In this document: positions 46,880-58,500 of the stretch, piece by piece
How the letters are laid out: each line of letters starts with the position of its first letter
Numbering within the stretch: position 1 is the first letter of the stretch
NCBI GenBank assembly: GCA_035235625.1
Contig: CP141140.1
Coordinates: 66,728,782 to 66,792,781 of the forward strand
Source: Saururus chinensis
Taxonomy: Eukaryota > Streptophyta > Magnoliopsida > Piperales > Saururaceae
Direction: 5' to 3'
Length of the DNA stretch: 64,000 nucleotides
Notes under the pieces: generated by a model
Told to the model about the DNA's origin: nothing
Database searches by the model: none
What the model saw: only the letters and a program-made list of their open reading frames with translations
Program-made: the position numbers and the translations under genes

Positions 46880-48783
46880 TGTAATGACTCATTTTTCGAT
46901 TACATTTAACCTAAAGGGTTACGCCTAATTAGATAATTTTGGGATAAATTTTAGAGATTTTCAATGGTTTAAACCTCCATATTTTAGTAGAGCTCGAAGA
47001 AACGAGCGTAACAAATTAAAGAACGGGCAAAACAGAGGTCGGGATCAGAAGTTACGATATCCAAAAGCATAAAAAATAGGTGAGACCCTCTTGAAAAGAA
47101 CACAAATTACTACTTTAAGTGATTTATATCGAAGGGCTCATCGATATGAGTCCAACGGTACCAAGAATGCTCAAATTTGAATCCGGGGTAGGAAGTTACG
47201 CGTGTTTGAATGTTTGTTTTAAAAAAAATAAAAAATAAACATTAGCAAGGCGCGCGCGGCACGTTCAACCGTGGCGCGCATAATGCGCGGCCGCGACGGG
47301 CGGTCACCGCCCATGTTACATGCAGTGCGTAATGATGGGCACCGCAGTTTGACGCGGCGCGGCACCGCGGTTTTTCAGCCCGGCTTGCCTATTTATACCC
47401 CATTTGGACTCATTTTTCAAAAATTCTTCTCCTCCTCCGTTTCTGGCCGTTTTGAGTCTGATTAAAGCTATTCAAGACCCATTTCCTGCTAAATCAAACA
47501 TGCTCAACGCAATGGAGAGGTCCTTCTGCGAGTTGGAGTCCATATAAGGAGGAAACGCCCCAAGACAAGGAAAGGTTCTGCCCGTTATCTTCGTGCACTA
47601 ATCAACTTCGTTTTCTATGTTTCTGGTCATCCTAGCTCCGATTTAGTCGATTCAAGAAGCGTTCTTGACTAAATCGAAGCGTTCTTGACTAAATCGAGTG
47701 TGTTCTACGTGATGGAGGGTTTCATTTTTTGAGTTGGTGATCGTATGAGGAAGAAATACCTCGAGACTAGGAGAGGCCCTACCCGTCATCCTCAAACACC
47801 GGAGCAAGAGAAAGAGCTCGAAGCAAGATGGGGTTTTGTCCAAAGTTGCCGGGCCACAACTAGAGAAGCAATCTCAAGTAGGGGAGGTTTTATCCGCTAC
47901 CCACTGGCTCGAAAAATGAGAAGAGTCTCCGACAAGGAGAACGCTTGTGCGTAGTCTTTCAATGCAAGACAAGGAATGTATGGAGGCTAGAGGAAGCTCC
48001 TTTTACTGCCTTTGGATCCTAAGGAGGACTCCAAGAAGGAACGAGCAACTCCGAATACCGTTACCTTACAAGACATGAGGGGAGTAAGTAATTCTGATAT
48101 TCCGTTTAAATTATAGAGCTGCATGTGCTAAATTAAGATGTGTGCTATGCTATGTCATGATCCTTTGTGCTAAAATCTATTATGCTTTGATGTAACATGT
48201 TTATTTTCCGTCTTGCTCTAGAGTAGAGGAAGACATATAGTGTGTGTGTGTGTGCGTGTGTTCGGTCTCGGCTCAGTGATGAAGCGAGACGTGTGTACGT
48301 GGTTTTGATCTCGCTTTGTGGTAGAGCAAGATGTACGATTTTGTTGGCTTATTGATTTTCGCTTTACTCCGATATATGATGAGTTTTTGTATAACTCTGA
48401 CTAAAGTATATACGTATTTTAACGTATATAATTTTGTGACGCTTGTTGTATGTATTAGCCGTTAGGCAGAACTACGTTCGAATTCGATCGTGTTGGAATA
48501 ATATCCAATGTGTACGTAGGCAACTAACGACAAGGCAACGTTGGCCCGATCCAAATTATTTATAATAATATATTTTATTCTGTTTTATACGCGATGAACT
48601 ATGAAGCTTCGTGGGGTGTATGTGTTCATTACAACTTGAGTCTACGTATGGGGAAGCCTTAAAGCTCCATAATGCGTAGACGAACGTTGTACCACTTGCA
48701 CACAAATGTTGATTCCTGGCATAAGGAAAGAGAAAACTTTCTATTAGTGATTTTGTGAACCCGGCTCGGGTTGGGTTGTTACA
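46880..48783 (+). mobile_element. Solo LTR (family 2) with perfect TSD
   Basis: A 1904-bp LTR from TGTAATGACTC to GGGTTGTTACA. The perfect 5-bp duplication AAAAC is at 46875-46879 and 48784-48788. CTATTTATACC near 47389 is TATA-like. It is inserted into a relative of itself (the outer LTR at 37437-48866) in opposite orientation, creating an inverted repeat around 46590-47230. The U3-like part has a GC-rich stretch (about 47247-47380) rich in GCGCG and GGCGC. No internal genes adjoin it. Confidence 0.9.
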
Positions 48784-48866
48784 AAAACCCTCTAAAACTT
48801 ATCCAAAAATTATCTAATTACTTCTAACCCTTTGGGTTATACGTAATCGAAAGACGAGGTATTATG

Positions 48867-49530
48867 TCATTTCTCCTTAAATGAATTGCGTCCTCGTAAT
48901 TAGCCCAATAATACTATTAAAAACACATTAAAATAAAAAAAAATATCTAACAAAATCCAATAGTTAATCGGATAAGTAATTGTATGCAAAATTTTATAGA
49001 TTATAATCGGATAAATCATATATAAATAGAATCCAATACTTAATATTGGATAAAACATTTACAAACGGAATCCGATAATATGACCAGATAAAATATTTTA
49101 TGCAAATTCTAATTGTTAATTTAGAATAGGATAAATCATATCGCACAAAATATGATACTTAATTCAGAGTCAAATTAAGTATCATTCAGAAATCTGATAT
49201 GTCTTTCAAGATAAGACATATCATTCTTTCAAAATTCGATAAATCAATCATTCATCAAAATCTAATAAATCATTCGTAAACGAAATCTGATAATTAATTC
49301 AGGGTTAGATAAATCATTATTTAGAAATTTGATGTCATTAAAAATCAGACATATCATTCTTTCAAAATCTGATAAATTAATCATTCATCAAAATTTGATA
49401 TATCATTCGTAAATAGAATCCGATAATTAATTCAAAGTCTGATAAATCATTATTCTAAAATTTGATATGTCATTCAAAATCAGACATATCATTTTTTCAA
49501 AATTTGGTAAATCAATCATTTAATGAGAGA
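48867..49530. repeat. Degenerate AT-rich array of GATAAATCATT units
   Basis: Units such as GATAAATCATTCGTAAAC, AATCCGATAATTAATTCA and GATATGTCATTCAAAATCAG recur every 30-60 bp. They resemble the array at 37740-38100 inside the outer family 2 LTR, so this may be remains of another LTR of that family. No boundaries were found. Confidence 0.55.
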
Positions 49531-50690
49531 ACTGTGATACCTAACGACTTACTGCCGCACTCATGGGGTCACGAAAGTTATAAGGATAAGAACTTTCCCA
49601 TGATGCTCTACACTTGTGCATGCCAAAACTAATTATTTCTCTCGATAAGTATTCAAAATCGATAGCAATTGGGCTCTATACCAAATAACTATTCAAAGAG
49701 TTCAAAGAGCCAAAACATCGAAAAACTTCATCTTCTAATCAAATTTAAAACAACTATTTCTGATTAAATCAGACTCAAAATCAAAATTAATTTTAATACA
49801 CTAGTGAAATCAACGTTTAAGCTATCCATTAGCACCTCGTGTCCCATACCATGGGTATTTGATGGTTTCTTTTTAATAATTTCACATGCGATTGAGACAA
49901 ATTTACTAAATTTTAAATATGTTTTCAAATTCTAGAGGATTTGAAATTAAATTTTATTTCAAATCCACCAGTAGATTTAACCTTAGGGCAATCCACCAAT
50001 GCCTTGTATTTCAAACCACATGTGTTTAGTCATTTCTCCTACGTAGTTTCACTATTTTTTCACAGCCAAAATATGCAGTATTTGACGGGGAATTATGGTC
50101 TTCATGCATATAAGTTTTATTTAACGAATGATATCCCCCGCAAAAAAAAACTTCATAATTTTTGTAACTTTTAGATGGTTTTTAGTGGAGAGAGGTCACC
50201 GCCACAATATACAGACATTGATAAGGATTTTTGTTATTTGTATATTATAATTTTATTTATCCGGGGGTACCCCCCTGGCAGGAGGTAGTTGTCGTCACAA
50301 TATGCAAATTTAATGGGGACTTAAGGCTTCCATCCAAATTAATTTTATTTAACAGAGTACCACCTACAAAAAAATTTCTAAAAATTTTAAGGTGTTGGGG
50401 TGACATGAATAAAATTATATAGGGTATGGGGTATTGAGTTAAAAAAATAAATATTATATTTTTATAATAGGGTGCTCTAAGTATTGGGGTTATTGTGGGT
50501 TTGGGCAAAAGGGCTCGGGTAAGTGGGTACTTAAATGACCTTAGTATGGGTTAACAGGCCTTAAAAAGCTTTCTTTTCCTCGGGCCCGGCCCTAATATCT
50601 AAAGCTTTAAAATTTCACGGCCCATATTTTAAGGCTTAATCTCGTAAATTTACGGGTCTGGGTCAGACTTGAAACATTTGTTAGGGACAC
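49531..50690. other. Gene-free stretch with a degenerate triplication
   Basis: Three diverged units of about 110-120 bp lie at about 50058-50165, 50185-50280 and 50283-50395. They share CACAATATGCA-like, ATTTTATTTAAC-like and CCCCC/GGTAC-flanked phrases. Nothing else is recognisable. It precedes the SUN gene. Confidence 0.45.
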
Positions 50691-51050
50691 GATAGCGGCC
50701 GCGCGCGACCCAAAATGTGGAAGAAGGCGCGGGAGGCCCACCTACAAAGCGTGTCAGTCGACACCTCAAAAGCGCGACGCATTCGTTTTTTTGTGACGCC
50801 CGAGGAGTAGAGCAGCGCTGCCCGCCCCAGGGTTTCAAAATTCCCACCCAAATTCCCAAATTTCGCTACTTCCAGCGATTCGTCGCCGTCTCCAAGTTCG
50901 CTCCAAAGGATCAGGAATTCCGCCTTCACTTCCACATTTCCTTCTGCAGTCAATTCGCCGTTTTTTTTTGGTTCCAGTTCTTGGGTCGCGTCTCCACATC
51001 CAGAGGCGCCGCGCCATTTCGCGCGGACTTTCTATTTTGATTCTTGAGAT

Positions 51051-51240
51051 TTGCTTCTAATTTTGTGCTGTGGTAGGTTCGTGGTTGGCTTTTTAGTTAC
51101 TTTCTTGTCTTCTGATTTTCATGCGGTTTTTTTCTTCTTCAGTGGAGTGTATGCATTAGATCGATTTTGCTGTGCTCAAAGTTTTTTTTTTGTTTTGTGG
51201 TTGATTGTCAGGAATTTCGTTCGGAACTTGGGCATTTACC
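51051..51240 (+). promoter_or_regulatory. Probable SUN 5' untranslated region with possible intron
   Basis: A T-rich stretch ending in TTGATTGTCAG at 51211 looks like a splice acceptor 30 bp before the start codon. A GTAGGT near 51071 could be the donor. GC-rich DNA at 50690-51040 may be the promoter and first untranslated exon. No TATA box was identified. Confidence 0.35.
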
Positions 51241-54200
51241 ATGTCTGTGGCAAAGGGTCTGGCCAATGCCGACGCGGCGGCGGTGCCGACTAGCCCTTCA
51301 ATGCCTGCGGGAGAGTCAAGCCTAAAGGCGGCTGTCAGAAGGAGAAATGCGGGTGACGCCGTAAAAAGTGCGTCTGTTGTTGGTGGTGACAATGCCGGCA
51401 GTGGGAGGGAGGCGAGTCACTCGATTAGGACCGATTCCGGTGTCGAAAAGCCTGGTGAGTTGTCGCAGGTGAAGAAGCAGTTTGAGTCCACTATTGCGTA
51501 TCGGAGGCGCAAAGCCATTCCTAAACCCGAGCGGCCCAGGTGGAAGACCATATTGAGCGTGATTACGAAGAACATTGTGCTTATTGTGGCGCTCTATTGG
51601 GCGGGCCAGATGGTTTGGAGATGGTTCAGCAATAGGGAAGTTGGGTCTGTTGTTTCAATTGGTGTGTCTGACTTTGAGAGGCGGATGGCTGAAGTGGAGG
51701 AATTTTGGAAGAGAACAGCCACGATGCTGCAAGTGCAGGTTGATGCCGTGGATAAGAAAATTGAGAACAAAGTTGGGAGTTTGAAGGGGGATTTGACTAA
51801 GAAGCTTGATGAGAAAAATGTGTACTTGGAAGGCGAACTCAAGAAGTTGGAGGCTAGAGCTGATGGCTTGGATAAGTCTTTGGCCGAATATAGAGACTTG
51901 GGTTTCTTCTCCAAGGAAGAGTTGGCTAAATTTTTTGATGAAATGAAAAAGGCTAAAGGACTTGATAAGGGTGACATGGATTTCAATTTGGACGAGATTA
52001 AAGCTTATGCGAGGGAAATAGTTGAGAAGGAGATTGGGAAGCATGCAGCTGATGGGCTGGGAAGAGTTGATTATGCATTGGGATCTGGTGGGGCCCAGGT
52101 GGTCCATCATTCTGAGCCTTTTGCATGGAAGGGCCGTGGTTGGTTGCCTAATTTTAGGACTCTTGTTTCTGTTGATAAATCTGCTAAGAAAGTGTTGGAA
52201 CCTAGCTTTGGAGAGCCTGGTCAGTGTTTTGCTCTTAAAGGAAGTGAGGGCTTTGTGGAGATCCGATTGAGGATGGCAATCATTCCAGAGGCAGTCACGC
52301 TGGAGCATGTTGCAAAGGTGATGCATTTATGCCATTATGTTGTTGTCAATTGGCCACTGTTCTTTAATATTCCGTATTTATTTTGTTTATTCATTTCTTT
52401 TACCAACTAATCTTAAATCTTTTTAAGTAACAGAAATAGAAATTTTAATTTGGCATTTCGGATTTGGCTCCAATGTTATGTATTACTGCAATGAATTAAA
52501 ATTTACTTAAGACTTGTAGAATGCAGGAACTTGCATTTTATATATACAAATAAACCATTTGTATTTGACTAGTGTAGTTTTGTTAATTTTGATGGCTGTT
52601 TTAAGTCATTGTTTGTGCTGTAATGTGTTATATCTTTGATCACCCTTTGTATATTTTTTCTTTGAATTTGTTTAGCCCTTGAGTTACGATGCTGGTGGCA
52701 TTCTATATTTTAAAAAAATAACATGGTTTTCTTAAGGAAGTAGTGTGTAATCTAGCATTTTATTGCATCATATACATTGTATGGTTTTCTTAATGGATAT
52801 TTTTGCTTAACATATACAATGTATAAAAATAACAAAGTTCATGTTATAAGTGAATGATGTATATGTTAATTAATGTTGTTTTATTATTTTGATGGCTGTT
52901 TCAAGGCATTGTTTATGTTGTGATGTGTGTTTCATTTTTAATTGCCCTTTGTATATTTTTTCTTTGAATTTATTTAGTCAGCAGGTGGGTAGGGTTTGTT
53001 AAATCTTGCCCATCCCCATTTTAATGCATTGTGCACCTGTGTCCAGCTGAATTCTTTTGTTCGCCAATTTCCGGACACGACCATAGACGAAGGTCTTGTA
53101 TAGCTTTTGTCTGAGGTTTCGTTAACTTTTAAATACATTGTGCATTCTTATATAAAGGACAATTTTTATTTTTTTATAACCATTCTTAAGCATCATTTTC
53201 TTATACTTAAATCTTTAACAATTTAAACACAGTCATGTTAATGTTATTTTTGAGTTCTTCTCTACAGTTTATTAAATACTTTTTTTGTCCCACATTGATA
53301 GCTCTATTTGGCTTTTCAAAGTGAACTAATTTGTCCAATAGTAATACTACAAATAAAAAAGATGATATATATAAGTTTAAACTATTATTATATGCTAAGT
53401 TACTTAATTTAGAGATCCTCACCCTAGCTACTATACTTACTCAAATATGTCAACACCTCTCTTGTTCTCTCAAACCGCTTCAACACTCAACTAACCGCCC
53501 AAGAAGTTATGTCCATGGACAATGGCCGTGTTTGCCGAAAAAGAGGTTTTTTCGGTGGACAAAACACCGACGGACAAATTATTAGTGGACACAAACATGG
53601 ACAAGCCTTGTCTATTCACTATTTGTCCCAGGAACCGCCTTGGCTGTAGTAGAAAATATATTCCATGCCCAGCACATAATATGTTTTTACTTTCTGAAGT
53701 ACTGATTTAGTAGCTGTTAAATTCTATTTTAATTGATAAATAACTTTTTGTTCATTTGTGACTCCAACTATTTTCCTGGCAAATATGTTTCTTAATGTTT
53801 GCATCATGAGTTCTAGTGCATGTTGAAAAGTAGGCAGGTGAACTTTTTTCATGTTTATCATTATGGTTCATTTTTTTTTTTTGTGTTTGTATCTTGTTTA
53901 AGAGAAAGTTGTGTTGTGTGGCCATCCTTCTCTGAACGTGAAAAAAAATCTAAATGCATGCTAAACGTCAACAAGACTGACAGATGATGAATGGTGTATC
54001 ACTTAGAAATTAGTTTCCTTACACTAGAAAATTACTAGCAACTCTTTTCTCTGATATTATATATGAAAATTTTTTTCCACTCTAATTCTGCCTATAAGTT
54101 GATGTCTGTTGTCAAATGTATATTGCTAAGAAATTTGTAGTTAGTTTACATAAAATGGTCTTCATATTATATTGAATAAACTGCTGTCTAATTCTGTTGC

Positions 54201-54952
54201 TTAGTTTCTTGAATGCCCTATTCAAAATTAGGGTGGCCACTCAACGATTATGTTGTTTAATTTAATACTAGAACTAGTCTCATATGAACTTTTCAATTGT
54301 CTTTCAAGTGTGAGGATATTTTTCCTCTTGCTGTAAGGATCTTGCTGACTGCACATTTTTAGGACATAGGCACCTAATTTGTTTCAATTATTAGTTGAGG
54401 TACAGCTTATCAAATCACTTTGGTAGCACTTACATATCTGATGCTCCCTGAAAATAACATAACATAAAATAAATATATGTTGTTCCAAATGAAGTTTGCC
54501 TTGTTTGTTTTTTAGCTTAAGTATGCAAACTCACGTTTACTTTCAAATGGTCTTTTTTTTCCTTACTATTTTAATCGTGATAGAATGTGGAGTTATATGA
54601 GGCCACTATTTTTTTATTTCACATGACATTCATCATTTTCAGCATCACTGATGTGTTTTTTTTCATTATCATTATTATCCAGTCGGTGGCATATGATAGA
54701 ACTAGTGCTCCAAAAGACTGCATTATCACAGGGTGGTATCAAGTATATCCGGGCTCAGCAGTTGAGAAGGTTGTGTTAACGAAATTTACTTATGATCTTG
54801 AGAGTAGAAGTGCACAAACCTTTAACGTAAAATCGCCAAAGGGAGGCTTCATTATCAACATGGTCAGGTTGAACTTTACCACGAACCATGGGAGTTCATC
54901 TCATACATGTATTTATCGCCTGAGGGTTCATGGGCATGAACCTGACTCGTGA
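51241..54952 (+). CDS. SUN1/2-like: SUN-domain nuclear envelope protein (plant SUN1/SUN2 type)
   Basis: Two exons, 51241-52317 and 54683-54952, join in frame at VAK|SVAYDRTSAP with GT/AG borders and encode 448 residues. The order is: basic, Ser/Gly-rich nucleoplasmic region (1-100, with RRRN and YRRRKA basic patches); one membrane span at about 103-124 (TILSVITKNIVLIVALYW); coiled coil about 143-215; C-terminal SUN domain about 275-448, with YALGSGGAQVVHHSEPF, then IITGWYQVYPGSAVEKVVL and CIYRLRVHGHEPDS at the end. Plant SUN proteins sit in the inner nuclear membrane and bind KASH partners across the perinuclear space (LINC complex), shaping nuclei and moving meiotic chromosomes. Length matches Arabidopsis SUN1/2 (about 455-470). 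I chose ATG 51241 because the upstream in-frame extension has no ATG and ends in a splice-acceptor-like sequence. The single 2.37-kb intron holds AT-rich DNA and a Stowaway-like half end near 53275. No defect was seen. Confidence 0.97.
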
Positions 54953-55520
54953 GGGACACATTTGCAACACAAGCTGGAAGTTGGGGACGAAAATCATTTG
55001 TTATGCGTTTGCGTTGGAGATCTTTTGTATTACATTTTATTTTTTGCCAGATTTCTTCGAGTATGGGATACTTTTGCATGGGAGATATGAATGCTATGAT
55101 GTGGTATGCTTGTCGCCGATTGATGTGCCTGCTGCTGCTGCTGGTGCAAGTAGATTGCAAACAAAAATGAAACCATTGGATTGATAAAAACTGCAGAAAT
55201 CACAAAACCTTTAGGATCCTGGAGTCAGTAACATGTTAGGCATGCTTGTTGCTGATTGTTGTGCAAAAATGAGACAAAATGCTTTCCATTGCCAGGATTT
55301 GAGCACGGGTGGCTTGGGTGAAAGCCAGATATCCTAACCGGACTAAACAGGAAAGGAATGTGTAACTCTTTGAGAGAATATGATTATAACCAAAATTTAA
55401 TTTCTTATTAGTATTTTATACCAATTAGGGAAAATTCATTTATTGGTGGATGTAATTTTTTTAAAAGCAATGGAGGTAAGAAATATCAAAAAAAATTTTA
55501 AGGTTATTTTTGGGGCATAT

Positions 55521-56828
55521 TAGGGTTATTAACGAGTCAAGTTGGCTTGTCAAGTAGGTTTAGCTCGGCTTGAGCTCAATTTGCATTCGAATAAGCTTAA
55601 TCTAAGTTTGAGTATACCTTTGCTCAACTTGGCTTGGTTTAAATAAAACTTGAATTTGAGTTTGAATTTGAATATAATTTTAAAATTATATATAAATAAA
55701 ATATATAAAATAAATAATATATCTATATACATATTTTATGTAAATATAATTATTAAGTTATATATATATATATTTATGACATACTTTTATCTGTTCTCGA
55801 TTAATAGTTTCATTTGATTAGTTCATTTAAAAAAATTAAATAGAGTTATTAATCTAAAGATAGATGGAGTATATAAAATAACATATATTCATATATATAT
55901 ATATATATATATATATCATTATCATGTATTATATATGATATATAAGACCCGTTTATATAGGCCAAGGCTCACTTACAACTGTGAGCCTCGATGTCGTGTG
56001 CTTTTAGATTTTGATTCAATAACACACATAACTTAAAAGGCAAATTGATTTATGTCTTCTTTTGCCCTCAAATTTTGAACTGATGACTTATGATGCGATA
56101 GCTCACATTAAAGTGCGTGAGCCCAAATATATAATTTTTTAAAAATATATATCCTTATTAAATTATAATGGATATATAATTTTTATGTATCATATATTTT
56201 TTAAAAATAAAAATATTAGAGACACAAACACTAATATACTTATTCTGTTTCAAATTAATAGCTCAATTTGGTTTTTGAAGATGAACTAAAATTAATTTAA
56301 TTAAAAAACCAAATGGAGCTATAAATATATGACAAAGCATCAACATGATATCACACTATATGTTAAAAGAAGCATGATATTAGGAAGACCAACCTTAGTT
56401 TACAAAAGAATAATTAAATATTCTTTTAAAAGTTGAAACATGACAGTGGTACCATCCTCAATTTACAAAATAAATTTTTTTTTACATGTACTTAGGAATT
56501 TTTTTGAGGTATATTAAGGCTAAAAAATAATTATTTTAAAAGTGATTTATAAGAATCTAAAGAAAATAAAATAAAAAGAAGTAGATCGTAATGTTGCCTA
56601 AGTGAGTTTTTTATTTTTTGCATCTTATTTAGTGATTATATGTACATAAAGAGAGGTAAATGGTAATGCTACATTTTTTAAGCATATGTAATTAAAACTC
56701 ATTTATTATAGTTTTCTTCTTTCCTAGTGACTATAGTAAAATGTTCAAGGTGTAGTCGTAATACTTATTAAAGTGTATTAATTAATATTTAATACTAAAA
56801 GCATATTAATATGTGTAATACTTCATGT

Positions 56829-56917
<89 letters not shown>

Positions 56918-57117
56918 TGAGTCTAGTTCGAGCCTAGGCTCATTATTCACTTATTGCAGTTCGAGCTCGAGCTTGAGGTAAGCATTAGATTTCCAATTCG
57001 AACTAAGCTCAAGTTGAACATTTTGAGCTTATTTGAGCTTCTAGCCAAGCTTCAACCATTCGAGTTTAAACTATGCAAGCCCAATACTCGGCTCAGCTTG
57101 ACTTGTTATCACCCCTA
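55521..57117. mobile_element. Non-autonomous hAT element, 1.6 kb
   Basis: The ends TAGGGTTATTAACGAGTCAA and, inverted, TAGGGGTGATAACAAGTCAA are clear terminal repeats. The 8-bp flanks GGGCATAT (55513-55520) and GGGCATAC (57118-57125) match at 7 of 8. GAGCTCGAGCTTGAG-type arms lie near both ends. It has no coding domains. The interior holds a TA microsatellite, a Stowaway-like segment near 56245-56330 and a GAGCC-type repeat near 55945-56125. Confidence 0.85.
56834..56914. repeat. TA microsatellite inside the hAT element
   Basis: A long uninterrupted TA run, ending at AGTTTGAGTC. Confidence 0.95.
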
Positions 57118-57259
57118 GGGCATACAAGGAAAAAGTACATTAAGTTTTATGACTTTCTGTGCCATAAAATTAGGTTAGATGTTAAATGTATTGGGGTTCC
57201 TTACATGCCTTGTGAAATTTCAACCCTTCAATTTATACCAAAAAATATACACTTGATAG

Positions 57260-57589
57260 TAGAGATGTCACTAGGTTGGGCTTTGGTCGGGTTTTGCCAA
57301 ACCCGAACTTGGTACCAATTTAGAAATGGTAACTCGAACCCGATCTGAATAATTATTTGAGTTTAATTTAGAAACCCAAACTCAACTCATTAGGGTTGGG
57401 TTGGGGTGAGTTTTATTGATACACAAAGAAAAATATAAAAAAGTATATTTATAACTTGAATTAGGTTTGGTTGGGTTGGGTTGGGTTGGGTTGATCACCT
57501 AAAACATGACAGTTGTTTAGGTTAAATTTAGAAACACAAACCAGATCAGGTTAAGTTTTACAATATACCCAACCTAAGCATCATCCTTA
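57260..57589. mobile_element. hAT-type MITE
   Basis: The ends TAGAGATGTCACTAGGTTGG and, inverted, TAAGGATGATGCTTAGGTTG are related. The flanks CTTGATAG and GTTGGTAG match at 6 of 8. It includes a GGGTTGGGTTGG run near 57470-57492. Non-coding. Confidence 0.65.
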
Positions 57590-57597
57590 GTTGGTAG

Positions 57598-58500
57598 GCA
57601 GTCAAATAGGTCTTACATGTCAATTTATTTCAAATTTTATTCCGCCTAAATAAGCTCTTTGTATCATCTTACCACGTGATCCAAGTACAGGATTGTTTTT
57701 ACTTGCCACTGAGATTTAATGTTTCTAATTATCAATCTATAATCCGTAAATGAAGTAAATCAAAAATTTTAAAAAATTTGGACAAATGAACACTTTAAGG
57801 TGAGAAGTGTATAGGCTATTATTATAGGGAAAATATCATATGTGTTAGGACGCATCATGAGCTGTCGAATTGGGAATCAACAACTCGTGTGTCTCGGGGG
57901 TAGGCAGGTACTTCAAAACCCACCTACCCATGTTCAGTACACAATATGATCAAAATTACAAAACCAAAAATGCTTAAAGAATGTGCATTGGCATGTGCAG
58001 GGTACATAAAATGTGATCCCTTAGTATGTTACGATCAATCATAATGAGGATAGGCGTTTGGCACCCAAGCTTGATTTGAGAGTTGCCATTGTCCTTGCAC
58101 CGAGGCCTTTGCCATGGCTTGGACTTGACATCTCATAGTATTTTGCTATTAGCACCGTGATAACAGTCTTTTTCTTAGATGGACCTATCTTGTTCGCTGG
58201 ATGATGATCATGAAGAAATTCAGATAAAAGAAGTAGGCTTAATAAAGTTGAAGATCACTAGTTTTCGGCAAATTCATTGACCCCTTCTTCTGAGAGTTTT
58301 ATACTAGAAAGCCAAGGGCTAAACAATTGCAACTGTTATAACTGCTGATTTCTGCACAACTGTTTCCACGTTAAGGCCACCATTATCCAATTTTACTACA
58401 TACAACAACAAAACACATACATACAACAACACAACACATAAATACAAAGACACACATCGATAGATAATTTACAGGAGTTAAAAAAGAACTCTAACAACTC
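57598..58500. other. Gene-free stretch
   Basis: No gene or repeat boundary was recognised. ACATACAACAACA-type short repeats lie near 58395-58445. This stretch may be the 3' flank or 3' remnant of the gypsy fossil that begins at about 58500. Confidence 0.4.

Larger units (their letters stand above)
37437..48866 (-). mobile_element. Outermost solo LTR (family 2), split by two other LTRs
   Basis: Three pieces, 37437-38874, 46515-46874 and 48789-48866, together about 1.88 kb, correspond in inverse orientation to the complete LTR at 46880-48783 (1.90 kb). The left end resembles the terminus of that LTR, and the right end resembles its start. No matching 5-bp duplication is seen at the outer edges. 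It contains a degenerate array of CATAAATCATTGGAATC-type units at 37740-38100. It is the oldest layer of the nest, an old fossil without internal genes. Confidence 0.75.

Noticed and set aside
51594-52326. Minus-strand frames of 130 and 223 codons
   Set aside because: Antisense shadows of SUN exon 1.
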